Below are positions 37,301 to 51,800 of a stretch of DNA of 64,000 nt, in pieces. The notes beneath the pieces were generated by a model. The model saw nothing but the letters and a program-made list of their open reading frames with translations, made no database searches and had not been told where the DNA came from. Source of the DNA: Lophius americanus (taxonomy: Eukaryota; Chordata; Actinopteri; Lophiiformes; Lophiidae); the NCBI GenBank assembly GCA_037951165.1, contig JBBDHG010000028.1, forward strand, positions 1,240,001 to 1,304,000, read 5' to 3'. The position numbers and the translations under genes were made by a program. The first letter of the stretch is position 1. Each line of letters begins with the position of its first letter.

Positions 37301-40300
37301 TGAACACATCTCCTCTTTGCAGTTGATGTGGTTCTTTTGGCTTCATTATGAGAGTCAGCATCTCCAAATCTCAGGCTGTGGTTCTCTGCTGAAAAACAGT
37401 GGACTGATCCCTCTCGGTTGGGGGTGAGTTGCTGCCTTAATCGAAAAACATGAAGCATCATTTGGGTGTTTTTCAACTGTAGGGATGTCACAATATTAGA
37501 TTTTGATATCATGATAATTGTCGGAGAAGTAATCAGAAATAATAGTTTCATGGTTTTCATGATTATGGACACATGATTTAGGCAGGAAAGAGTTGACAAA
37601 GTTGTGTCTGTAAGACACAACTTTGTCAAGTTGTTGACAACTTTTCAAGTTGTTGACAACTTTGTCAACTTTGTCAACAACTTTGTTAGGTGGGCAGGTT
37701 TGTGTACATAACATCCACACTAATTTGCCATAAGATTAAAACCACCTGCCCTATTTTGTGAAGGCACCAATACAGCTCTGGGATGTCACTGTGACGTAAC
37801 TATGTGTTCTGACACCTTTCAATCAGGACCAGCAGGAACTTTTCCATAGTGTTTGCTACAGAAGCTCTTCTGCAGGTTCAAACAACACAGGCTAACATAA
37901 TTTTCTACACAAATCAAAGAGCTTTGGATGCCAACGATCCTTTCGCTGGTTCAGATTTTCCTTTTTCCAACTCATCATCCTCAGAACAAAATGTTCAATT
38001 GCTGCTAAATATATGCACAAAATGACAGGGGCCATGATGATCAGATAATCAATGTAATTGACCCCAGAGCAGCCTTAACATTTGGCAAAGTTCCTAGTTG
38101 AATCAAGGTAATAGAAGACCAGAATTTCCAGTGCAGGGGATTTTTTCTAAGTCTGGCATGAGTCTGTAGTTGAGCGGAGGCTGTATAATTCATATTTCCC
38201 TAAACATTCGGGTATATTTTCAACTCGTCATTGCAGCGGCTGCATCTACTGTGGATCTTTCATGTGAACTTGATAGCTCAAAAACTGTTGTGATCACAAT
38301 TCCAAATTCAATTTACGAGAGAATAGCCCGTCCCAAAAAATTATAATAGACACAATAATTGACAGTATGAAACAAATTATTATAGAAAGGTAACCTACTA
38401 TCATTTGACTGATTTTACTTTGCTTTTTTGTACGTTTGTTAGTTGGCATATGTTGGCCCCCGCTAAACTGCATGGTGACCAGGTCTGTACTCGTCTGTCA
38501 GTCTGCACGTGTGTTGGTCATAGTTCATGGTGATGCACACAGTCTGTGGGCATCTACCTGCCCCAGTTACAAAGGAGCAGATGGAGGAAACAAAGGCTAC
38601 TCTACCCAGACATGCATTACATTATTTACAACTGCCCAGTAAGCGTTAATTCACATGGTCTGCCATCTTATCTATTATGTATTGAGTAAGCTAAAAATGG
38701 TAAACAACAATTCTTACGTATCACCACAAATATTAAATGTATTATACAGATCATTATTCAAATGTCTTAAGCAGCACATGAAAGACAGAACTTTTCAATG
38801 ATGGATTAAATGATCTCTTGCAAGCGCCATATGTGCTCTCTGGAGATTATATCATCCCTCGTCTCCATGTTTGCTTCGCGTCATTGGCAAGCTCTAAGGA
38901 CACATTCAAATGCCGCTTCATACGGCCTTGTCGGAGTTCTGATCTTATTAATAATAGAAAGGGAATCCTACAGTCAAATGTTCACCTCTTACCGGCATGT
39001 ATTTATCACATGGAGACATAGACGTATTCTGACAAGGCTGGCTCAGGGATGTGACAGGTTGTCAGCTAGAGTTTTTTGGACGAGTGCTCTGGCTGTGTGG
39101 TGGGGATATCACGCAGAAGGTTTGGTGCGGGTTTGAGAAGGCATAGGTGCATAATGGGGAATGATGAGGCAAAAAAAAACGCAAAATAAAATGTAACAGA
39201 AAATCTGCCAAAACCACAAGAAGTGTTGGTTTAAGGCTGATGGTTGGATATGAGAAAAAGTGAGCAGGGTTGAAAAAACATGGAGTTAAATGGGGTTTTC
39301 TTGTCGTCCTGGATGTGTTTTGTATGTTCTGGGTGTAAAATGTAGGACATGCATAAGAACTAATGCATAAGAACTAATGTTTGAGCAAAGCTTCTCTCTT
39401 CAGAAACCACTTTAAATGTTCAAAGAAGAAAACGAAAAAGCAACCTTTGGCACTGTGTTTCACCTTTGAGGATAGCACAGAAAGTGTTTCAAGGAATAAT
39501 TTGGCATTTCGAAAAATATGCATTCTCCTATTCACTTATGCTTAGCTTTGAGGAAGACTGGCCATGGGTGTCTACAGACCCGACCGAAAAAGATAAATAA
39601 CGCCTCATTTAACGTCTATCCTTTGCCAGGCATAACACCGGAAAATCATAATAGTAAAAAGTCTCAATACAAGGAACATATTTTGAAGATTACAGTAGCT
39701 CAGTGGGCAGAGCAGTCATCCCTCAACCGGGAGACCAGGATTTGTATTGTGTATGTAGGTCAGGAACACCCTATTTAACATTTACAACCTTCAGCCACAA
39801 AATACATCAAATATGAGAGTGCTATAGTACCAGCACATCAAGCGTCATTCAGTTTATGTCAAATTGCACATTCTGTATTTTGCTATAGAACATTTTTCTG
39901 CCGCTCATTTTCCAAACAAAGTGTTGCAGAATTGTTGTACTTCAGAAATGAGATTGCATAGACGCCTGAATCCAGATCGTTATTTTATTCTAATTAATCA
40001 CCCTGCCTTAGTTAAGATATAAGGTCAGAATGGAAAGATGGTTATAGACAGAGGGAAGTGAGCAGAAGGAAACAGGGCTCAAGTAAGAAGAAAGGCATAT
40101 CATAAAACTTAGAACTTTAAAGTCTCTAAAGAAAGGGCAGGGGACATGCAGAGGGGACTCATAAACTTTATTCTTTCTTCCCTACCGAGACAAATATTCT
40201 GACATTGCTGGTTTCTTTATGATTGATGGAAATAAACAGCTTCAAATTCAAAGAGAGATTCATTGCAGCAGCCACATATTTTGTGAGTTATTATGCACCA

Positions 40301-43300
40301 CAGTCACTGTAGATAAATCAGATGAAACACCTCAAACACAAAGACTACAAAAACAAACATCTGAGAAGGTGCCCAACTTTACTTTTCTTTTAGTCAGTCT
40401 ATGTGGAATTCAGAAAACAAGTCCTTAAAATGCCTTCACTTTCCCTGCCTCACTATGTTCACACTCACCACGTCAATGATTTGAAGCAGCGTGAGGCCGA
40501 GTTCCACCACAATGGGTGCAGAGTCATTCTGAACCGGTCTTTCCAGGCGGTTGTAGTTTACCAACAGGTCGTGATACAGTTTCCTCTGGTGCACTCCGCC
40601 ATGACATCCTAGAGCAGAAAGAGGAAGGACAATGAAAACTAGGGAAGTTTGGAGGATTGAGGGATTAGAAAAAAATCAGTGAGTGAACTAGAAGGATACA
40701 AAAAGAGAAAGCTGGTAAAGGATAAGTGGGTGGAGAGACCAGAGGCGAAGAGAAATGAACAGTGAATTGGGAAGAACACCTGAGAAAGGATTAAAGAGAA
40801 AGAAATTTATTATTCACATAAAGAGAGATATATAAGCAGGGATGAGATAGGGCTGGAGTGGTCCAGAATTAATCTGTGCCAAAAGTAACAGAGCAAAATT
40901 CTGTCCCAGTTAAGCCCTGGTGTGAAGCGGTCGGATACAGTGGATATGACAGTCGACAATGTGAAACTTTATTTCTCAGCAATGTTTTTTGTTTTTATGA
41001 ATTCATATTTATGAGATATGTTGCTAGTTTTGACCCTTGGTTATGAAGAATGGTGGGATGAAGTGACAACTTAAGTTCCACAATTGGCATCTTTAACAAT
41101 AACTCACTAAACCCTATGCTTTGATACAAATACTCTAAATACCACCCTATTACTTCCGGCAGTCTAATTAAGGCTAGAATTGCTTTAACTTCCTGTTGGG
41201 TGCAGGGCAGTCTTTATATCAGACAGTCATCAGTCTCCCAAACAATTTAGTTGCAGTAAAGAAGATCCACTAAGTACATCATCAAAGATGAAATCCTGTC
41301 ACAGAAGCTATGAATCAAAACAAAGTGACCAATAATTTGGGATGCACATTCGGCACAAACTGATGACTGATGGGCCCCGGCTGGGTCACCCATGTGAAGA
41401 CGTCTGTTCATATCTCAGACACAAATGTCTCTTTCATCTCTCCCGATGGGTCCAAGTTGCATAACCTGGCTATTAAAGAAACATTTTGTATTCATTAAGC
41501 CTCATCAAGAGGTTTACGCTGAACAAGGCATCCATCTTTAATAGGTATAACAGAATTGTCCTTGATGCAATATCAAACCCAGCTGGTTATGAAGGTAGGT
41601 CCATAAAGTCAGAGACTATATATGTGAGTGATGTAACATTTAAAGCAGCTATTATAATAGTATTTAAAGCTTCAAAGATGAAGTAGATTGAGCCTGGCGC
41701 TACTAAAGGAATATGTAATTAAATCATTTTAATTAAGTCAAGTCATTGTTTTCCTAAAAACGTGCACCAACAAACTGTTAGATGAAACCACATCTCTCTA
41801 CATTGGTTCAGTGTGTTTTTCCTGCGCAACAAAGCCTTTCTAGTGGCTGTAGCAGTTATGATGGCAGCAATGGTGAAAGCAAGGTGAGGTAGTTATTCAG
41901 TCCACATAGGATGGAGGTCAGAGTGGATGCAATGAGTCAATAAAACTTTGGATTTTTTCAGGGGCTGCGGTTTGTTTTCCTTTCACAAACAAAGTCAACC
42001 AAACCTTGACAATTGTGGTTTCAAATGATAGACTACTTGTTCAACAGTGATTGAACAACTTTGCCAAACATCGACTGAAGATGGCATACCTCCAATAGGG
42101 CCTCAGATCTGAAACTATTGCTGTTGACTGGAATGGAAAATTCAATCTGTTATGGAATCTTACTTTCTTCTGCGTTCCTTAACATGTTTCTTAACCTTAG
42201 ATAAACTTTCACCAAAGATTTAATGGCAGAAAATCAGCACCTCCTCATTTGGAAAGATCTACTCATGGTAAGCATGATAATTTAGATTCAACATAATAAA
42301 CCCATCATGATGTTGCTACAAGCAGATTTTTCCATTCATTCATTTCCTCCAACCGCTTATCAGGGTTACGGGGGCACTGGAGCCACCAGCTGTGGTACAT
42401 CCTAAATAAGTCGGCAGTTCCTCATAAGGTTAGAGACAGCCAACCAGTTGTAGTTATATTCATGATTTAGAGTCACCAATTCACAGAGGCTGCATGTTTC
42501 TGGACTGTTGGAGGAAACTGGAGGGAATCCACATGAACACAATGAAGACATGCAAACATCACACAGAAAGGCCCCGGTTGGTTGAAACCCAACGTATTCC
42601 TACTATGTAGGAAGCAAGAGTTGTGCACCGAGGGGCGACGGTGGCTCAGTTGGTAGGGTGATAATCCACTTATCTTTTATCAACCGACCTTCAGATAAGT
42701 TATCCCAAGTTGCTCCCAATGGCTGTTCCATTGGTGTGTGAATGATGGCATGATTGTTACTGCTACTGGTGAACATGTGGCGCCTTGCATGGCAGCCTCT
42801 ATCATCACTGTATGAATGTTTGTTTGAATGGGTGAATGATGGCTCTCAGTGTAAAGCGCTATGAGTGGTCGTGCAGACTAAAAACGCGCTTTATAAGTAC
42901 AGTCCCTTTACCATTTATTAAACGTGCCACAACGCAGCACAAGTATAGCTTTGGACAAACACAACTGTGTCATACAGCCGCTGGAAGGACAGATGCAGTT
43001 ACAGAAGCATGGTTAACATTACAGGGCATGTGCAAACAAACAGACACATCCCCCTTTACTCGTAATTACAAGATCTTTTTCTAGCAATTATGAGATACGT
43101 ATATCGTTCTTATGAGATATTTTCTCGTAATTATGAGATAAGTGATTGAATTTTTTTTTTTATTTGGTGAATACAATGCGCTTCCGTAGAGTAATAATAA
43201 TAATAATATTACTATCATAACATTATTATCTTTATATATATTTGTATTTTTATTTTTTTATGATGGAATAACTTTTTTAAGATTGTATAAGATCAAAAAT

Positions 43301-46300
43301 GCTGAACAATAATGACATGGACACAGTGAGGTATAAGTTATTATGTTGAGGTTGCCATCAGCAAAACATTCACAGAACTTGAAGACATCATCTCAGCCAT
43401 AACTGAAAAGGTCTCCCCGCTCACCCTTGACCTAATTAGATACGGTCTAAACACATTCCAGCAATTACAGGGCGACTACCAAGACATGAGTGACTGGGTG
43501 GATGACTAATTGGATAACGAGGCAGGAATAAACAAAGTCAGCTTACTATTTGTTTGTGTGTGAGGATGTTGGCCAGTGTCAGATCACAACTAAATCTTTT
43601 ATTGACACAAAGTCTGCAAAGTGGGCAATAGTGATTGGCGCTAGTGAAGGGAGGTGAGCTGAGGAAAAGCCATCCGACGCATGGGTACAGAGTTCCGACA
43701 AAAGGCAATATTTATGAATGGATGTGGGATTTACTGCAATTAATCTTTAATAGCCTATATAATTAAGTCACTGCCCGGGAGCACTTCCATTGATTGTGTC
43801 AAATATTGGATAGGTCTGTTTCCTTTATTAATTATTCTCATCTTTAGAGTTGGAAGACTGCACCTGCCCATGAGACAGATGACGGCGCAGTCAGGCAGAG
43901 ATTACAGCAGACGATACAGCTCTGAAATAAAATAACTTGTTACTGACACTTACACTCTACTCTTGTTTACAATTCATAGATACATTTATGACAAAAACGT
44001 TTTATCATCATGCAACATTGAACTGAATAACATGAGGGAATTTAGTTTTATTAAACCCGGAATTTCTGTTGATTTTCATCTGTCATTCATTCAGTGTTCC
44101 GTCTTCCCACAGTGAACGAGGCAGCATTTATTGTTTGCGGTTTACAACAGTTCGCGTTTAAAATAGGAATACAAAATATAAAATTAAGCTTATTAGACTT
44201 ATATTTGCGTTCTTTATTAAGTCGTTAAAGCGCATTTCTTTTGGGAATTGCGTGGATGATGTGTTTCAAACTGTTGCTTGAATATACATATCTTTCCACA
44301 ATTTCCCTCTATTATCAAACATGACAAAAACACAAACGCTGCTCTGAATTAATCCTGAAGTCACAGATACATCTGAAAACCAAATGACGCTGTGTCTGGT
44401 TTCCAAATATTATCCAGAAACTAAACAGACAGCTACGATAAGCTTGTCCTCCACATCAACGTCCTACCGACATCTGCTCCCTGACAGGCTCTTACATCAA
44501 GGCACGATGCAAAATTCTATCAGCAAGTGATAAATGATCGAGAAACTGTGGAACCGCATCTTCCACATCAACAATGCAATTGTAAACCTACTTGTGTTTT
44601 TGCCTTAGCTTTAATTAAAAACTCAAAACATTGATGTGAACACAGCGTAAATTTTTGCCGCCTGCAGTACAGCAACGCACCCCTAGGAGTACGCAAACCC
44701 CAATTGGAGAAACAGTCTGTCTGACATAACATCTGAAGTCATAGTAGGTTTATCTGCTTAGCGGAATAGAGTTAAAAATAACGTCAGAAATAATCTAAAA
44801 TAAAACCTATAAATGAGTGTAGTTTCTATTGCAGCTATATCTATGCTCTGAGATTAACTAAATGTAAAGTGCATTATAAATTAAATGTATTATTATTATT
44901 ATTAACTTAATAAAAGGCAGAGGCCAACAGAAGGTTTGACTGATAGGACAAACCTTGGTGACCTTGCTGATTGTCTCATCAGCTTCTCTCAACTCATCTC
45001 TGTCTTTTTGTCGTTTTTACCTCATCAGCAAGCGTAGCATGTGCTTGTTTGGGGTGGAGGCAGGCAGTCAGTCGTGACTGTATTGAGTGGCACTTCCATT
45101 ATTAGCAGTTAATCCTAAAATGAGAGAGACGCACACTTATGAAACAGACCGGGCTGCTAACTGGTACAATAGATGGCGATACGCAGCACGGTGCATCCTC
45201 CGGAAGTTTGTCAGTTATTAGACTCAGCTTTGGTTTACATCAGGGCAAACTCCTGAGGGCTGCATGTTTATCCCTACAGAGCCCCATATGTGATTCTCCA
45301 TGTCTGTAGTTTAGCAGTTATGTAACCTTTATTTGTCTTTGTTACGCACCATTCTTTGTGAGTGTCCCCCTTTTAATATGCACTGAATGTAATGTATGAA
45401 TGTTAGTAGATTTAAGACTGCACAAATAATGTCCTCTACCCTCTTATTGGACAGATAGTCCAGATAGTGTAAGTCTGATAGTATACATTTTACGCTCACC
45501 TTCAGTTAGCTGCTTCCCTTCATGTATATTAAAGATAAGACATACTGTATAAAAGAAAAAAACCTCTATCTGCCAGTTTTAGCGATTCTATTGTGTAATG
45601 GAAAATTAGTAAGTAAAAGAATGAATGTAAGCAAGTATCCAGGGACAGACAGATGGACAGATGAATAAATAAATAATTAAAATGAATGAAAAAAGTTTGC
45701 AAGTTCTATGTTCTCGCGAAATACTAAAAGAAAAAGTGTTGTTAGAGTATGTTAAGGTATATCATGTCTTGTTCTATATCAGTCTACAACTCCAGTGGAC
45801 AGCATTTGACTGACAGTGGGACCCGTCACATCAAAGGAGTTCACAGGGGTTTTAAGGAGGTTCAGATTTCTGTCTCATCATGTTGTGAAGCCCTGAGGGC
45901 AACAAATACTGTCTGTCTGCACTCACCCTCCACTGCTTTGAAAGAGTCTCTCCCTTGAGTCTTTTGATTTGTCGGCATTTGCAAGTGTGTGTTTGTGTGG
46001 TTGTGTGTGTGTGTATGTGTGCAGCAGCTAATGCGCCTATCAATAAACATAACCTGCCCCTATAAATATTCACTACTTACTGGTTGTCATATTGAATGGA
46101 TTCTATTATTGTCTCATGAATGCAGTCATATTTAGTAATTTTAGCTTTCCACTGCGAGCATGGTTGAAAAACACTTTTCACAGCGTGTTCATCAGTAGCC
46201 TGAGATTGTTTGCTCAATCTTTGCACAAGTTTCCGAAGGATTATACACCATTTTATAGCAAATATTTAAAATTTCCAAACAATACCACACGTCCACGGAC

Positions 46301-48863
46301 CTCAGAGAGTTTAAAAAAGCCTCGTCATCAGATGTATTCTTTAATCCATCAAACACGCAACCCGAAAATATGTCACTTATTTTAATGTCAAATAAAAACA
46401 ATTCCTATCAAGAGTCTCACCATAAAATGTTTCAATGTTTATATGAATATCACTGAAAAGGTTTGTTTTAATTTATTTAATAGTCACAGCCAACTGTATT
46501 CAGCAACATGCCTCAGAGCTGCTCAACTTTGTAGGGCATCGTAAGTGAATTTGTGCTTGTAGAGGTTGATAATAAATCACACATTTTTACTGCGTACCCC
46601 ATTCACTCCAATCAAACTGGACTGGAAGGATTCTAAATTGTATTTCTTCAGTTATGTGGACGGCTGAACAAATGTGCATGTTTAACTTCACTAGGGTTAT
46701 TGACCAAGTTGGGTTTGGGTGTCGGGAAATGAATTAACTTATTATCATGGTGTGACATTAACATGTTCTGCACTGCTTGACGTCTGGTTCTTGCATCACT
46801 ATCATTCACTGGTCTACAGCATCGGATTCTACCTTTAATATTTGCGTATTACCTATACTCTATATTTTATTCATTTTCAATCTCCTCCGTCCCACATGAT
46901 AGCAGTTGTTTTTTTCTTCTTCAATTTTTCAGCAATAAAAGCAGCACCCAGTGACCTGCTACATGATTCACATCCTCAACCTCTGTGTGAACACACCGAT
47001 ACAGACTTGACGTTGCCTGAAGGCCTCTATTAATTTCAAATGGCTGCCACATATCTCTCTCAATGTATTAGTGTCCTCTCATATTTCAATTTCAGAGCCC
47101 GGCGGGTTCCTCACTTCGTCCACAATCATTAAAGCTCAGTTATATCGTACGGATTTAAAAAGAGCTACTTTATAGCCTGGAGGAGGCAGCAGTAGACGCG
47201 CAAGGCAATTCACTTTACAAGTTGTTCATCCTTGAAAGCACTTGATGCCTATATAATAATTTCTACAAACTGTGTGACAGTCGTGTTCACATTTATTTTC
47301 TGTTACACACAGTGAGACTCACAGGTGAAAAGTATCAGTGAGAAATATACACTGCTCTAAATCAAATCACAGATATAAATTAAATCTCACATTCTGGGAA
47401 AAGAATATTTGAATTTTCTTTTGAAATGATTTTGTTTGACAAGAATATGAAAAATAATCACATCATTTCATTAGCTTTATCAATGTCAACAAATCAGTGA
47501 GGCACTCAAAGAATTTAGTGTGAAAGATTGGACACGCTCATGGAATCGTACATCTCCCACAATGCAATGTGACTTTTGTATTGATTTCCACACCTATATA
47601 CTTTATAGTTGTATGTTTTCCCAGGCCGTTTGCGACTAACCAGTAAACTAACTTTTATGTCAAATAAATAAATGTGACTTTGCCCAAATGCTATTATAAA
47701 GGAAAAAAAATGAATTTTTCAAGGTAAAATAAAACCATGGAAAGGTGAAAGGGATCGAAATAAAATAGCATCTGCAGATCTCTAATGCCTCCTTTCATGT
47801 AAGTGAACCAAGTTTATAGTTCATGGTTGATGCAGGAGACAGAAATTTAAGAGAGGCACTAGAGCCAATTGATTACATCATAAGGAACTCAAGCCATGCT
47901 ATTCCATCACAGACTCTCTAGAGTCATGACTTTATGTCATATGACATAATGACGTGGCACTACAGCCACATCATTAAGTAGATGTCTTCTGGGCGGCAGG
48001 GGCAAACACACTGCAACCATCATATGACATCATATGCACATGCTGCAAATAAAGAAAAAACGCTTTGTCAAGTTGACAACACACGCACGCTGCAAAAGCC
48101 ACAACACTTCACAAGGTTAATACTGAGCCTAACATTCACATTTGAAAAGCTACAGTAAACAAAGTGTATCATACTTGCTAAAAACTCTTAACCAGCCATT
48201 TTAATAGCTTTTTTTAAAGTGACATTTTGACTATTATGTACACATTGCCATGGCGACAACTGAAGTCAGTATGGTGGTTGAGAGTTTTACTCTTAGTCAC
48301 ATGACTGCCTGACCCGGAGGTTAAGCGAATCCGCTAATCAAAATATCATTATATCTGCTTTATTCCCTACAGAAAGCAATAAAAAAGCGTTTCCATGGAT
48401 GCATCACTTTCGATTGTCCTTCATAAAGACTTGTCGCTCTGAGAAAACTCTTAACAACCATTGCATATACTGACTGCATATTTTCAAAAAGTCATGGCCA
48501 ACTGAAATAAAGCACGACGAAAGTGAGAGTGGTGTGAGAAATCAAAAATGTCTAATAAAAATAAATGTCCAAAAAACTTTGTCTTTCGTAAAAAAGCTCA
48601 AATATTTGAGCTATTACTGTAGAATATGATATACAGAACATACATATCCTTGAGTCGATTCATCTGCACCAGATTTGGACTGAATCAGACCATCAGTTGA
48701 GCAATAAAGGCTCAATCTTTGGGAGATAAAGCTGCCCCCTAGTGTCGGAAATATACAACCAACCTATCCCTAAATTAACCCAGCTCTTCCTGCAATAGTT
48801 TTTGAGTCATCACAATATTTCTGGAAAACACCTTGAGACAACTGTTGTTGTGAATTGGCGGTA

Positions 48864-48895
<32 letters not shown>

Positions 48896-51800
48896 ATAAC
48901 ACAAATGACCTGCAGTGGACGCGGCAGCAATGACATTTCTGTTATATCCCCTACTTTTGGTGATAGAGTTATTGAGAAATCTCCTTGCAATGTAGAAAAA
49001 ATGAAATAAAAAATCTACAATAAAATGTCCGAGTCTGCTCCTTTAGTGAATTGACACATTCACACAGACACACACCCCCACACACCCACACACACACAAA
49101 CACACACACACACCCACAAACACACACACAAACACACACCAACAGTTTTTCATTGCACATCTCTAGTTATATCAAATAATTTATAGTTTGGTTGATCAAA
49201 CAATGTAAAAAAACAACTAAAGAAAATACAGTTAAGAGGATTTATTAAGGTTTTTTTCAAGAACAACTAGGGCTATTGATGGGATGTGGTGTGAAACACC
49301 ACATCCCAATGCATTTTAATTGGACAAGAACAGCTCTATTGACAAATTAGATGTAGAGTACAGAATGTTCTAGGTATTAATATTAACTAACAGCAGTAAG
49401 TCAGTTCATTTCTCTAAGGATAGTCTTTGCAAATGAGGTCTTCAAGTCTAAACCGAGGGTACACACAAAAGAACACATTCAGCAAACATCATTCAGCATT
49501 CAGCATTATTCTGCAAAAAATATACACTGAAAAAAGAGCAACAGGTGAAAAGATATTACAAATGCTGTCATTACAGCATATCCTCAACTCAGACAGTCGA
49601 GAGAGGTTTCGAAATAACTGAATTAATTCTGCCTGGACAACGGCTTCAATGATTCATGAATCTTTGTGCAATTTCGAAGAGAACTTACAGTTTGGATTTG
49701 GTTATTCATGTTAGAATGTATTAAAATTCTGTTTTAGCCTGTTGGATGCACATTTCACCTCGGAGAAAAGAGGCTGATTTATTGCAGTTATAGCAAAGTT
49801 TTTGTAAAACTGGAACTCAGTCACTTCAGTTTTCATTAAACAGGGAGACAACAATAGATATTGTTTTATGGGGAGGGAGCTAGTACAATGAACAATGTAT
49901 ATATTTCTAAGGTAGAAAAAATGTAAAATGATCACTATCGGCAAAATCTCAGGAAACATTGAATTATAATTTTTTACTTATTCGGTTTTCATTGTTTCCA
50001 TATCGGAGTTTTCAAAAGCTCTCCAGAAGGAAACTCATAACAGCTGTCTCCTTCCAGAAATATGGACCTCAGCATGAACCTTCTGGTGTCAGGGTTTTAA
50101 TTCCTCAAGTAGCAGTTTGGTTTATCGATAGTAACAGTGGAAGAAAGAACATCTACACCGGCCCAGAAGGCAAAGCCCAGTGCACCGTCCAAACACTTGT
50201 TAGCGTCCCTGACGAAAGAACCGTCCAAAAACTAGATAATATCAAAACTCCAGTACATGAAACATTCACAAGGACAACATCACCAGAGAGGCAGATGAGA
50301 TATTGATTATCCTCAGGCACGCCGAACACTAAGGAGACTTAGAGACTAAGGAAGTCTAAAATCGAATCACATTAAAGGGGGTTCACAAATATCCGTATAA
50401 GATCAATGCTTGATCTAATACGTAAAAAAGACAATAGAACAGAATCTGACCAGGTCACGTTATTTTCTTCATACTCAACTCTACCTTCACTCGTGTAAAT
50501 GTGTGCATATCGTCTAACCCAAGAATACACACCAACATTATTCCTCAATCAAGAATAGTCTCATGCATTATGCAAGACTCCCTTGTTATGTATTTGCTTC
50601 ACGTTTAAAAGAATCATCCATTTTATTCTGTAGGCAGGATTGTTTCTTTTAAAAAAGTTTCCTTAAAGCTGCAAAGATTTATTTTTATGCCACTTGAGTG
50701 TCTCAAATAAGCTGTAATTCCTTATCATGTAATAAAGTCTCAATGTCAAAACTGTTGGTAAACACTTTCCTACCCTGCAGATGCTGTGCTGCACGATAAT
50801 TCAGTTGGAGTCATGATTATTTGCATCTGTTGTTGCTCTTTTCTTTAGCTGTTAAAACATCTCCACCATCTACTGAGGCTTTATGGGCCTTTAGTTGCTG
50901 CTTTGATCCTCTACTTTCACCAGATAGGCGTCCTGTTACGTTTTAAGGGGTTACAGGGACTGAAGCCTATCCCAGCTGACATTGGGGGAGGAATAGTGTA
51001 CAACCTGGGAGAGTTGCCAGCTCATCGAAGTGAGGAAAACAAAGTCACCCTCACATTCACCTCTACTTGCCATTTTTCATTATTGAATCAGAACATTTGA
51101 GAAGTACATATTCAGTCCATGTTCAGCTCATGTCCTATAAAAACAAATTCACATGCAACAGCATTGTTACTCGAAAAAATATTTTGTACGATCATGCAGA
51201 AGCAACTATGCTGTAAGAACAATCAGTAGATCGCATACCTCTGCGGAGGTATTCCATGACATCCTGATTTTTCGGGGAAATAATTGTGGAAAATGTTCTT
51301 TTTTTGAGATGTTAAAAGAAGTGAAAAAAACAACAACATTGCGTAATTAACAAAAATGCCCAATCTTGCAATGTGAAGTGGATATATATAGAAGACAGCA
51401 ATGGCCATATGACGTTTGACTCACGGTAGGAGGGAATGTGTCTGGAACAGATGGTGGGCATAACAATACAACATTTTAATGATGTGAACATCAGGGAATA
51501 AATCCGCTCGTGCTTTTGGAAGCTCTTAAGCGCTCCTCGTAATGCTGGCCTGGAAATTGTAACCGGTGCGTTTTGGGAATATCATGTGACTTCTCAAGAA
51601 AAAAGTCTGAGAGGTAGAAATGTACTTGGAAGATTGACAGTCGAGAGGTTTTCCTGCATGTAAGATGGATGTTAGCAGAAACACCTGACTATGAAGCTGC
51701 TCTTGAACAGATTAGCAGTGAGGTGTCACCAGGTTCTCCTGTGTGAACAACTAGCACTGTAACCATAACAGCGTACGCAAAATACTTCACTTATAAAATA

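Larger units (their letters stand above)
34071..40468 (-). other. Intron 2 (6.4 kb)
   Basis: Phase-0 GT-AG intron. Carries a tRNA-derived SINE (35575), copy 5 of the unclassified repeat, a hairpin with tandem units (37593), a Tc1-like fossil (37722) and a tRNA-like fragment (39690). The rest is not recognised. Confidence 0.85.

Noticed and set aside
38810..39136. 108-codon plus-strand frame in intron 2
   Set aside because: No recognisable homology or splice context.
49959..50306. 115-codon open frame on the plus strand in intron 1
   Set aside because: No family recognised, no splice or promoter support, within repeat-rich intron.
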